The notes beneath the pieces are model-generated. The model was not told where the DNA came from. It was given only the letters and a program-made list of their open reading frames with translations, and did no database searches. A DNA stretch of 64,000 nt. Source: Humulus lupulus (Eukaryota; Streptophyta; Magnoliopsida; Rosales; Cannabaceae). The stretch spans positions 278,886,122 to 278,950,121 of the forward strand of contig NC_084795.1 of assembly GCF_963169125.1 (NCBI RefSeq), written 5' to 3'. Position 1 is the first letter of the stretch; the number at the start of each line of letters is the position of its first letter. Positions 37,001 through 48,423 of the stretch are shown piece by piece. The position numbers and the translations under genes are program-made.

Positions 37001-37313
37001 TATCTTTATCGAGCAACCTTCTTTTCTGTTGCACAGGTGGAAAGGTCTTGTCTATATTCAGGACATGGCTGATTATGGCAGGATCTATCCCAGCCATGTC
37101 TTTATGGGACCAGGCGAAAACCTCCTGGTTCTTTCGCAAAAATTCCACCAGTGCGTTCTTCGTGGTAAGCTCTAAGTTTCTCCCAACCTTTACGACTTTG
37201 GTTGGGTCCTTCTCGTTGAGTTTGACCTCCTCCAGGTCCTCAACAGGTCCAACATTTTCTTCAAAATCCCCAAAGCGAGGATCCAAATCTCCATCCTCAC
37301 CTTGGGCAACACC
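34005..37313 (-). pseudogene. pol of Tat element B: RT, dual RNase H, integrase, with an internal stop
   Basis: The minus strand continues in frame from gag-protease. It shows reverse transcriptase (SFMDAYSGYNQI, VYVDDMLVKS), then a first RNase H that looks degenerate (FIYLAIT where other elements have a DAS motif). A second RNase H follows (FTDGSSNESHAGAG, NNEAEYKALLAGL, IYSDSQLV, NADALA); this extra domain is characteristic of the Tat lineage. Next is an integrase with an HHCC region (CDKCQRF) and DDE core (VDYFTKW, SDNGTQF, GQVEAVNKT), ending at 34005. A TAA at 34872-34874 cuts the integrase between zinc finger and core. A TAG at 37314-37316 separates pol from protease. Otherwise the frame is well kept, so decay is recent. 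Confidence 0.9.
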
Positions 37314-39301
37314 CTATTTGGTGACTTCATCACCGGATTGGGCTTGTGTATCAACTGCCATCTGCAACCTATCTGAGGTAGTGCTCTTCGGCATCACACT
37401 CTTCGCCTTTGTGATTGAGGCGTTGTAGCACTCCCTGGCTTCCCTTTGGTTCCCCAACACGCGTCCTACCCCCGCGTCTGTTGGGAACTTCATGGCTAGG
37501 TGCCACATAGAGATGACGGCCTGTAGATCAACCAGTATGGGCCTTCCAATAACGGCGTTGTACGCCGAAGGACAATCGACCACTACGAAAGTGGCGAGTA
37601 ATGTCCTTGTTGCAGGCGCTGTACCCGTCGTTACTGGGAGTTTGATCAATCCGGCTGGGGCGAGTCCTTCTCCAGAGAAGCCGTATATCGTTTGATTGCA
37701 GGGTTCCAAGTCCTTAACGGACAATTTCATGCGTTCCAGTGTTGATTTGTACAGGATATTCACTGAACTTCCTGTATCGACCAGTACCTTCTTCACCATC
37801 ATGTTTGCCATCTGGATGTCCACGACCAGCGGATCGGAATGTGGGAACCTGACATGCTGGGCATCGCCATCAGAGAAGGTTATCTCTCCTTCTTCTGACC
37901 GAGCCTTTTTTGGTGCACGGTCCTCCACAGTCATCATCTCGATGTCCTGGTCGTGGCGTAGAGTCCGAGCATATCGTTCTCTGGCCTTTCCGCTATTTCC
38001 CGCGAGGTGCGGGCCTCCACAGATGGTTAAGAGTGTTCCAGCCATGGGGGCAGGCTGTAATGGTGGCGAGCGTTGGCGTGTGGATGCCTGCTCGTTGCCA
38101 CCCGGAGCTTCTCGTTGGGAATTTCCCGAGGCCCGTACGTATCTTCTCAAGTGTCCTTGTCTAATAAGGAACTTGATTTCGTCTTTCAACTGGTTGCATT
38201 CATTGGTGTCATGTCCGTAGTCGTTATGGTAACGACAGAACTTGGTGGTGTCTCTTTTTGAAATATCCTTTCGAATGGGGCCAGGTTTTTTGTAGGGCAC
38301 ACTCGAACTTGTGGCCTGATAAACCTCTCCCCGAGACTCAACGAGGGCAGTGTAGTTAGTGAACCGAGGTTCATAACGATTACCCTTGGCTCGTTTGTTG
38401 TCGGAGGCGGAAGGCTCGTTATACGGCCGTTTTCCACCATTCTTGCCATTGCCGTTACCGTTCCCATTGTCCTTGCTGTTGCCATTAGGTTTGGACCCAT
38501 TGGCGGCTTTGGCGGGTTCGGAAGCCTTCTTATCCTTGCCTGAGGGCTTTCCATCGTCGGCAATGGCTTCTTCGAGCTTGATGTAGCGATCAGCCCAGTC
38601 CAAAAATTCTTGGGTAGTTCTCACTCCTTCCTTTCGAAGGCTTTTCCAGAGGGGAGAACGACGTTTAACTCCTGCAGTTATGGCCATCATTTTGCCTTCG
38701 TCCCCGACCGTTTTCTCTCCAGCTGCTGCTCGCATAAAACGTTGGATGCAGTCCTTCACTGACTCCCCATCCTGCTGGCGAATTTCAACCAACTGGTTTG
38801 CCTCGGTCGGATGCACACGACCTGCGTAGAACTGTCCGTAGAACTCCCTTACGAACATTTCCCAGGAGACTATGCTTGCAGGAGGGAACTTAAAAAACCA
38901 TTCCTGCACTGCTTCAGAAAGTGTTGCAGGGAAGATCCTGCACCGAGCGTCTTCGGACACTTTCTGAATGTCCATCTGAATTTCAAACTTGTTGACATGG
39001 GACACTGGGTCCCCATATCCGTCAAAGTTTGGGAGTGTAGGCATTTTGAACTTGCTGGGAGTTTCGGCATTAGCTATCCTTTGTACGAAAGGAGTACATT
39101 TCCTCCTATCGTGGTCGATGTAAGAAGTTCTTCCCCCGACCCGCTGATGCACTGCCTGGTTGAGGGCGTCTATCTGGGCCTGTACAGCGGCAGGAATCGA
39201 TGTGGCCTCTGTCCCTGGGGGGACGTTCTCGCCATACCGCTCACGGCGATCGTTGAGTACATCTCTTAGGTCCTCGTCTCTTCTCCGCTGCTCGCTACCC
39301 C
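37314..39301 (-). pseudogene. gag C-terminal part and protease of Tat element B
   Basis: Continues the gag frame from 50435 across the Athila insertion. It contains the gag core (PTLPNFDGYGDPVSHVNKFE; VREFYGQF), a CCHC-like knuckle (CRYHNDYGHDTNEC) and an aspartic protease (VLVDTGSSVNILY). It ends at a TAG (37314-37316) in frame with pol. That stop could be a simple CAG to TAG change; its context does not match the well-known UAG-CAR-YYA readthrough signal. Confidence 0.88.
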
Positions 39302-41312
39302 TGATGGACCCAAAACGGGTATGTTTAAAAATTTATATATCGCAAGCGCACGAATCGTCCATATAGAATAGTGATCGTAAGCAAGGATGTCGAACCCAAA
39401 GGAGTTGTCTAAAATCGAAAATGAAACTATTTTAAATCAAAAGTAATAAATTCTAACCTAGTTCCAAAGATTGATAAGTTTTAATATTATGAACATAAAA
39501 TAAAAGATTGAAAAATAAAGCTATTTAAGATAATGAAAACAAACCAATAATGAGTTGAAAATAAGTGTTAAAAGAAAAGATTATTAAGATACTAGAATCC
39601 ACAAAATGTAAGTTTAATAATATTTATTAGTATATTGATTCCCAAGTGTTAGTGATAGTTAAAATAATTTAAACTATCCTTTTTCAAAAAGATTTATAAT
39701 TTCAAACACAAATTTCTTATAAAAAGATAGGATTTTTCTTCACTTTTCAAAATTATAATTTCAAAGCATTTAGTGTAAATCAATCTAATGAAATAACAAA
39801 TAAATCAATGAACATTATTTATAAGGAAAAACATAATATTTTTGTTCTAAGCATGGATGTGTACAATTTAATGACACATCTTACACAAAGAATATTATGT
39901 TTACGCACTAATGAAGAACAAAGTGTAAATATGTTCTAACAATCTAAAATACAAGATATTTAAGATGAAAGAAATATATGAAGAAGAAAAATCCAGACTT
40001 TGTTGCATTACAAGGGAAATCAACATACAACATAAACATTACCTAGTTACAAGTTGATTCATCATGATCTTAATAATCTTATGAAAAAGATTAGAAGCAC
40101 ATAACTAGAGTAGAAATTACAAAATGAAAGACATACATACTTGCAAAATGCTCTTGAAAAACCCAAATGGAAGAGAGAATGGTAGAGAGAAAATGAGAGA
40201 AAAAGATGGTAACCAAAACATTAAGCACCTAAAAATGGTCTTCAAAACCCTTATTTATAGCCAAAATGAGATTATTAAAATAATCAATTTAAATTAAGTA
40301 AATTGATTAAATTAATAGTAATATGGTAAATAGGGGTAAATTATAGGAGTGGTGATGATTTTGGGTGACAAATGTGTAGAAAAGTGGGTAAAAAGGTGGT
40401 ATTTTTAGACAAGGGGACAAATGGTACACTTGAGTTATTTATGGGCTCAAGAAAAATAAAGGGGCTGGTGGCAGGCACACGGTTGGAGAGTGTCTTTCGG
40501 ATTGGGCCTTGGGCAGGCGCAGGTGGAGTTGGGCCCAAAATCTGGGCTGGCGTGGAGGAGGAAATGGTGGCTGCTGGTTGATGTAGAAGCCAAAAACTGA
40601 GAAGGAGAAGGCTGAATGTTGAGAGAAAATGGGACAGGTGGCGGCTGGGCAGTGAGTCTCGGCTGCAGGGAGCAGGCGGGCTGGGCCAGGGGTGGCAGTG
40701 GGCCTGGCGGGCCTGCTGAAGGAATGAAGCTTCAGCTGAGTGCTTGGCTGAAGCTTGGTGCCTGGCGCTTGGTGAATGGCAGCTAGGGACAATTGTTGCT
40801 GCTGGTGACTGCTTCAGCGTCCGTACGGCAGGCTTGGAGGAAATGGTGGGCCGGCTGGAGCATGGGCAGGAGGCACGGGCCTGGGCTTCACGTGGCTGGG
40901 CCGAAATTGTTACAAAAATGCTACAATTTCTTTGTTTCTTCCACAAAAATGCCACAAATGAAATAATTATCCTACAAAATAAATTATAAACTAAATTAAA
41001 ATTAAATATTTTCATTAATAAAATATACCATATAACTCCCATGAAAACATTAATTAAAATTTAATTTACATAACATTTAAGCTCAAAATTTCATCTTTTA
41101 ACTCATTACTTAACAATATTAATTTTAAATAATTAAACTATAACATAACACAGTAAAATATCTATAAAAACATATAAAAATCTAGAAAATTACAATAAGA
41201 CTAATAAATGCAAAATTACTTAAAAACTTAATAAGTTAATTAAAAACTCAAGAACTAAGCAACAATTAGCATATAAAATATGGTAAAATAACTCTATTTT
41301 GTAGAGTTATCA
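39302..41312 (-). repeat. 3' LTR of Athila B
   Basis: TGATGGACCC...GAGTTATCA, 2011 bp. It contains a GC-rich island (about 40440-40920) in otherwise AT-rich sequence. Open frames over the island occur in both LTR copies and are not treated as genes. Confidence 0.95.
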
Positions 41313-41325
41313 CACCCCCAAACTT
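41313..41325 (-). other. Polypurine tract of Athila B
   Basis: The minus strand reads aagtttgggggtg right before the 3' LTR, identical to that of Athila A. Confidence 0.85.
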
Positions 41326-42114
41326 AAAGTTTTGCTAGTCCTCAAGCAAAAGAAAAATTAAAATACACATATATATTTTTTTTATTGGTGATATAAAAAT
41401 GATTTTCTCAAAAATTGCACAATGAAAATAACTCTCATAAATTATTATGAATAAAAGTTAAGCTTATGTAATTAATTAAATTGTCAATTTTGCTTTTAGA
41501 AAATAGGTTTTCATTAAAATTATTTTTCACTTAAACTTATAGGAAATAAGAGTGTTTATGAAAAATGTAATTTTTGTTACAAGCAAAATTGACCCTATAA
41601 TTAAAAACAAAGCTTAAAAATTATTCATATTTTTAAGAGAATTAATTTCAAACTCAATCAGAATTTTTATCATTGAAAATGAAAAATATCACCAATTTTT
41701 TTTTTTTTAATATATTAATTTTTTTTTTAATTTTTATGAAAATGAACAAATAAATAAAAAAAATTAACAAAACAACAACATATAAATAAATAATTTTTTT
41801 TTTTTCAAACAAACATAAATAAAACACAAAACATACACAATAAAACATAAATAAAACACAAACATACACAATAAAACATAAATAAAACACAAACATACAC
41901 AATAAAACTCGATACCCCCAAACTTAATTTAAGCATTGTCCTCAATGTGTCAAAATATAAATATAAATTAAAATTGACAAGAGTGTAAGGTTTAGAATGG
42001 TCGTACCTCGATATTGTGCATTGCGAAGAGAGAACAAGATACAACTAACAAAAATTAAATCACACATAAAACAACAATACAAATAAAACACAAGTTATCA
42101 AGATCACATAGGAA
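41326..42114 (-). other. 3' untranslated region of Athila B
   Basis: About 790 bp, AT-rich, with no env-like frame. It contains a second polypurine-like string (aagtttgggggta, minus, 41913-41925) and an acataca/aataaaaca low-complexity run (41815-41905). Confidence 0.65.
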
Positions 42115-45100
42115 TTAAAGAGCATGGTAAACAGGGTCCTCAAGGAGTATCTCATCCACTTCATCAGATTTTAATTCTAAAAATGGTTTTAATTTTTGTC
42201 CATTAACTTTAAATATATCACCATTTTTAGGATTTTCAATTTCAATAGCTCCATGTGGAAAAACAATACGAACAATGTAAGGACCGGACCACCTAGAGCG
42301 TAACTTTCCCGGGAATAAATGCAAACGAGAGTTGTATAAAAGGACTTTCTGACCTGGATAAAAATCTTTTCTCAAAATATTTTTATCATGGTAAAATTTC
42401 ATACGATCCTTATATTTTTTTGAATAGTCATAAGCATCATTCCTAATTTCGTCTAGTTCATTTAGTTGAAGCTTTCGTTTCTCACCTGCTTTGTCTAAAG
42501 AAAAGTTTAACTGCTTAATTGCCCAAAAGGCTCTATGTTCTAACTCAACAGGTAAGTGGCACGCCTTTCCATACACAAGTCTGTAGGGTGACATGCCAAT
42601 AGGTGTTTTGTACGCGGTACGATACGCCCATAATGCATCAGTGAGTCTTAAGGACCAATCTTTCCTAGTTGGATTCACAGTTTTTTCTAAAATGTGCTTA
42701 ACTTCCCTATTAGACACTTCAACTTGACCACTAGTTTGTGGGTGATATGGTGTTGAGACTTTATGTGTAATGCCATATTGTTTCATCAAATGTTCAAATG
42801 GCCTATTACAAAAATGTGTACCGTTATCACTAATTATAGCACGTGGTGAACCAAAACGGGAAAATATATTTTCTTTCAAAAACCGAAGCACAACTTTGTG
42901 GTCATTAGTGTGGCATGCAATAGCTTCAACCCATTTAGACACATAATCAACTCCAACAAGAATATAAAGATTACCAAAAGAGTTAGGAAATGGTCCCATA
43001 AAATCAATGCCCCAAACATCAAATATGTCAATAATAAGAATAAGATTTAAAGGCATCATATTTCTTTTAGTTAAACTTCCTAACTTTTGGCAACGTTCAC
43101 AAGCTTTACAATAAACATATGTATCATGAAAGATAGTAGGCCAATAAAAACCACATTGTAAAACTTTAGCAGCTGTTTTCTTACCACTAAAATGTCATCC
43201 ACATGCATGATCATGACAAAAAGATATAATTTTAGATTGATCACAGTTTGGAATGCATCTTCTAATTATTTGATCAGGGCAGTATTTAAACAAGTAAGGA
43301 TCATCCCAAATAAAGTTTTTCACCTCAGAATAAAATTTAGATTTATCATGCTTAGACCAATGAGATGGTATTTCTTTAGTGAACAAATAATTAACAATAT
43401 CAGCATACCAAGGCAAGGAAGAAACATGCATCAATTGTTCATCAGGAAAAGTTTCAGTGATAGGAGTAGAATCATGTAAAGTTTCAACAACTAGTCTAGA
43501 TAAATGATCAGCAACAACATTTTCAGATCCCTTTTTATCACGTATTTCTAAGTCGAATTCTTGTAAAAGCAGGATCCAACGGATCAAACGAGACTTAGCA
43601 TCTTTTTTCGACAAGAGATATTTTAATGCAGCATGATCAGAATAGACAATAATTTTAGACCCTAACAAATAAGATCTAAATTTCTCCAATGCAAAAACAA
43701 CAGCAAGCAATTCTTTCTCGGTTGTGGAATAATTTAATTGAGCATCATTTAAAGTTTTGCTAGCATAGTAAATTACATGAGGTATTTTTTCAAGTCTTTG
43801 TCCTAAGACAGCACCTATAGCATAATCAGAAGCATCACACATTATTTCAAAAGGTATTTTCCAATCAGGAGGTCGAATAATGGGTGCTGTGGTCAACAAA
43901 TTTTTTAATTTTTCAAAGGCAACATGACAATTATTATCAAAGACAAAAGCATTTTCTTTTCCAAGTAAATGGCATAAAAGCCGAGAAATTTTGCTAAAGT
44001 CTTTTATAAATCTTCTATAAAAACCGGCATGGCCTAAAAATGATCTAATTTCTTTCACAGTTTTAGGTGGGGGAAGTTTTGAAATAAGATCAACTTTAGC
44101 TTTATCAACTTCTATTCCATCAGATGAGATTACATGACCTAAAACAATTCCTTTTTTAACCATAAAATGACATTTTTCCCAGTTAAGCACAAGGTTTTTC
44201 TCTTTGCAACGAATTAAAACAAGTGAAAGATGATGCAGACATTCATCAAAGGAAGAACCAAACACAGAAAAATCATCCATAAATACTTCAAGAAATCTTT
44301 CAACCATGTCAGAAAAAATCGAAATCATACATCTTTGAAAAGTCGCAGGTGCATTACATAATCCAAAGGGCATGCGACGATATGCAAAAGTTCCAAAAGG
44401 GCATGTAAAAGTAGTCTTTTCTTGATCTTCTGGGGCGATGGGGATTTGGTTATATCCCGAATACCCATCAAGAAAACAATAATATGCATGGCCAGCTAAT
44501 CGTTCAAGCATTTGATCAATAAAAGGTAATGGAAAATGATCTTTTCTAGTAACGTTATTCAGCTTTCTATAATCTATGCACACTCTCCACCCCGTTTGTA
44601 CTCTAGTAGGGATTAATTCGTTTTTCTCATTTTCAACAACTGTGATCCCAGACTTCTTAGGCACAACTTGAACTGGACTAACCCATTGACTATCGGAAAT
44701 AGGGTAAATGATACCTACGTCTAACAATTTTATGACCTCTTCTCTAACTACTTCTTTCATATTTGGATTTAATCTTCTTTGACATTCCCGAGAGGTTTTA
44801 GCATTCTCTTCTAGATGGATTCTATGCATACATATGGATGGGCTAATTCCTTTAATGTCTCCAATGGTCCAACCTATGGCTTCTTTATGTTTTCTAAGGA
44901 CATCTAACAATTTACCTTCTTGTTCTTTATCTAAAGCGGATGCTATGATAACAGGTAAGGTTTCAGACTCTCCTAGAAAAGCATATTTTAAATTTTCTGG
45001 CAAAGGTTTAAGGTCTAATTTTGGAGACTCAGAAATTGATTGAACATGACCTAAGGGTGAAAAAGGTTCAACTTTGGTTTCATGTAAGGGTATAGACTCT

Positions 45101-47454
45101 ACCAAAGAATTCACATCATCATTAGAGTCATCAACATGTAAGTTCATACCAAAGTATTTTTCACAAAAGTCAAGTAAGTCATTTCCATCATCTTCACATA
45201 TACTATCTATCATGTTAACTTCATGTATTTCCTCACACTCAACAGATTTAGCAACATTAAAAACATTTAATTCAACAGTCATATTTCCAAAAGATAATTT
45301 CAAAACACCATTACGACAATTTATGATTGCATTAGATGTAGCTAAGAATGGTCTACCTAGAATGATAGGAATTTGAGCATGCATATTTTCCACAGGTTGA
45401 GTATCAAGAACAATGAAGTCAACAGGAAAATAAAATTTATCAACTTTTATCAAAACATCCTCTATAATGCCTCTAGGAATTTTCACAGAACGATCGGCTA
45501 ATTGAAGAGTTATAGAGGTAGGTTTTAGCTCACCAAGACCAAGTTGCTTATAAACAGAATAAGGCAATAAATTCACATTAGCACCCAAATCAAGTAAAGC
45601 TTTGTTAATAAAATGATCACCAATAATGCATGAAATTGTGGGACACCCAGGATTTTTATATTTAACAAGACTCTTATATTGAATAATGGAACTAGCTTGT
45701 TCAGTTAAAAACGCCTTTTTAGGAACATTAGTGTTTCTTTTAACAGTACAAAGATCCTTTAAAAATTTGGAGTAGGCAGGAATTTGTTTAATGGCATCTA
45801 AGAAAGGGATGTTGATACTAACTTGTTTAAAAACTTCTAAGATGTCATTATATTGGCCACCTTTTTTAATTGGAAGTAATCTTTGTGGGAATGGGGCTTT
45901 TGGAATGAAATGATGGATTGGAATTTCTTTGTTTGAAAAGTCATTGGCATTAGAACTAGAAGACTGACTCTTTTCTTTTTCTTTTTCGTTTTCAACCTCG
46001 GGTATGTAATCGGGTTTGACAATTTTCTTTCCAGACCTAAGAGTTGAAATTGATTTGACTTCTCCATTATGACTAGACTTTCCTATCTCATATTGACCTT
46101 TTGGATTAGGGATAGGTTGACTAGGGAATGTTCCTTTCTCTCTATCAGCTAAAGCAGTGGCGAGTTGTCCTACTTGTGTCTCGAGTTTGGTAATAGATTG
46201 AGATTGATTTTGTAGGATTTGTTGGGTGGATTGCATAAATTGTTGTAAAGTATCTTCTAAGGAAGGTTTTCTTTGTTGCGGATATGGTTGATTTTGTGGG
46301 GCATGAGCTTGGTTTTGTGTGTTGTATTGGTGCCCTTGATTCATTTGGGGTTGGTTTTGTCTCCATGAAAAGTTTGGATGGTTTCTCCAATTTGGATTGT
46401 AGGTGGACGAAAATGGGCTATCATTTGGTTTCCCATAAGAATGAAGAGCATTGGCCTCCTCAGAAAAGGCTTCTTGGTAGGAAGGACAGGATTGGGCATT
46501 ATGGCACGGACTAGAACATATAGAACAGACATCTTTTCTTGGTTGTATTGGAGAGTTTATAGTTTGGCTTATGGCTAAAGCTTCTACTTTTCTTGCTAAT
46601 TTATCTAAAGATGTTCTTAAGTCTACTTCTTCTTTTACTTCATACCTTCCTCCTCTTTTTGGTGAATTAGTTGACCTAGACCTAGGATCAAAATAATTCC
46701 ATTGTTGTGAATTGACAGATAAATCTTCAAGGGCGTCCCACGCCTCTTGTCCTTGAAATTTTAAAAATTTTCCAGTATGCATAGATTGAATCATTTGACG
46801 ATTAGAGGGAGTCAAACCATCATAAAAATATTTTACAAGTCTCCATTTTTCAAAACCATGATGAGGACATTTTAATAATAAATCTTTAAATCTTTGCCAA
46901 CATTCATAAAACTCTTCATTATCTTTTTGAAAAAACTCGGAGATTTCTCTCCTTAGACTATCAGTTTTAGACATTGGAAAAAATTTCAACAAGAATTTAT
47001 TATAAAGTTGATCCCAAGTAGTTATAGACCCAGTGGGAAGGGAATTTAACCAAGCTTTTGATTTATCTTTTAATGAAAAAGGAAGCAATCTTAGTTTGAC
47101 CGACTCATCAGAAAAATTTTGAAATTTAAATGTTGAGCAAATTTCTAAAAAATCTTTGACATGCATGTAAGGATCCTCTCTATCTAACCCATAAAAAGAT
47201 GGCAACAATTGAATGATTGCTGGTTTAAGCTCAAAATGAGTAGCAGAAGTTGTAGGTAAAACAATGCATGAAGGAGCATTGGATGAAATAGGTGCAAAAT
47301 ATTCAAGCAAAGTTTTTTCAGGCACAACATTTTCATCAACAATATTAGCAATAGGTTCCATGATGCTCAAATTTTTACTAACACTTTCAATTTCAAGCAA
47401 AGATAAACGTCTTTTTACTAATCATTTTTTAGAGTTACGTTCCCAATGATGCAT
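42115..47454 (-). pseudogene. gag-pol of Athila B, with two nonsense codons
   Basis: Starts at the ATG at 47454, equivalent to the start of copy A. A TGA at 47422-47424 stops it after ten codons, where copy A has CGT. The frame then stays open to a TGA at 43195-43197 (HACG-stop-HFSG; copy A has Gly), and again open to 42115. Domains are as in copy A: gag, protease with DLGAN, RT with FMDD, RNase H with DAS, an integrase zinc finger with intact CKACERCQ, and the DDE core ([16 protein letters not shown]). Only two disabling changes in about 1780 codons agree with its near-identical LTRs. Confidence 0.93.
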
Positions 47455-48400
47455 ACAATTTTCACAAACAAGGCAACAAGGATAATCTCAAACAAGCAAT
47501 TTTCTGATGTGGAAGATCAGTTAAAAACCGCAACCACAGAGCATACTTAGAATTTTTAGAGATTTCACAACAATAATTCTTATGGTTTACTTGTCCCCAG
47601 GCCTATTTGCTTCCACTTACTCGCGCACTACTAACAACTCCCCGAGGTTAATTAGTAGAGGCGGATGAGAATTTTGTTCAAATTTCCTTTAAGCAAAACT
47701 TGCTTATGGTGAAAGGACAAGATTTAGGTTTCTTTTTCTTTTTCTTTTTTCAAGTATTTTTCACAATATTACACTAAAATATTTAAAGAAGACAAAGAAA
47801 AATAAGGCAAAAATTAAATAAGACTAAAATTTAGGCAAGAGTAGGGAGGCATAGCATGCCATCAACCATAACAAAATTAAGGTAAAAACTAGGAGGCACA
47901 AGTGCCATCAACTTAAACATAAGATAGATGACTAGGAGGCAAAAATTGCCATCAACTAGCTAGGAGGCAAAATTGCCATCTACTAGTAATTTGCGGAATT
48001 TAAATAAAATAAAAATTACAACAATATAAATAAAGAAAATTACAACAAATGTTAGGAGGCACAAGTGCCGTCAACTAACAAAGATATAAAATAAATAAAA
48101 TTACAACAAAATTATAACAAAACTAGGAGGCACAAGTGCCATCGACTATAAAATTTAAAAGGATAGATAGGAGGCACAAGTGCCGTCACTAAAAAAAAAA
48201 CAATAAATATAAATATATAAGTATATATATATTTTTTATGGGTGGTTGAACCGTCCCAAATTTCTTTTTATCTTTTTTTTTTTTTTAGATTTTGTAGATA
48301 TATATTTTTTTGTTTTTTTTTTAAGTGTAAAAAAAATTAAAATAACTAGTAGAAGAATTCACTAACCTTGAGATAAATTCGTTTCTTTTCTCTTTCAACT
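47455..48400 (-). other. 5' leader of Athila B
   Basis: About 950 bp between primer site and gag, AT-rich, with no coding frame. It contains the row of stem-loop repeats at 47848-48184 and T/A runs near 48220-48330. Confidence 0.7.
47848..48184 (-). repeat. Seven spaced stem-loop repeats in the Athila B leader
   Basis: Core stems on the plus strand: ggcatagcatgcc (47848-47860), ggcacaagtgcc (47895-47906, 48058-48069, 48129-48140, 48173-48184), ggcaaaaattgcc (47938-47950) and ggcaaaattgcc (47966-47977). Most are preceded by aggag and followed by atcaact or a variant. Three stem versions (CAT/ATG, CAC/GTG, CAA/TTG) keep pairing through matched changes. Confidence 0.85.
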
Positions 48401-48417
48401 CCCCGGCAACGGCGCCA
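48401..48417 (-). other. Primer-binding site of Athila B (tRNA-Asp type)
   Basis: The minus strand reads TGGCGCCGTTGCCGGGG, the usual Athila primer site, six bases inside the 5' LTR. Confidence 0.93.
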
Positions 48418-48423
48418 AAAACT

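Noticed and set aside
40341..41042. A 233-codon minus-strand frame over the GC-rich island of the Athila LTR
   Set aside because: The same frame occurs in the other LTR (49463-50164). It lies wholly in LTR sequence and is low-complexity, explained by composition.
41326..42114. An env-like gene downstream of Athila pol
   Set aside because: Looked for because some Athila elements have one. The 3' region here and at 21530-22384 is under 0.9 kb and has no matching frame.
47848..48184. CRISPR-like array of spaced repeats
   Set aside because: The window is plant nuclear DNA, spacer lengths are irregular and the repeats are short hairpins in a retrotransposon leader.
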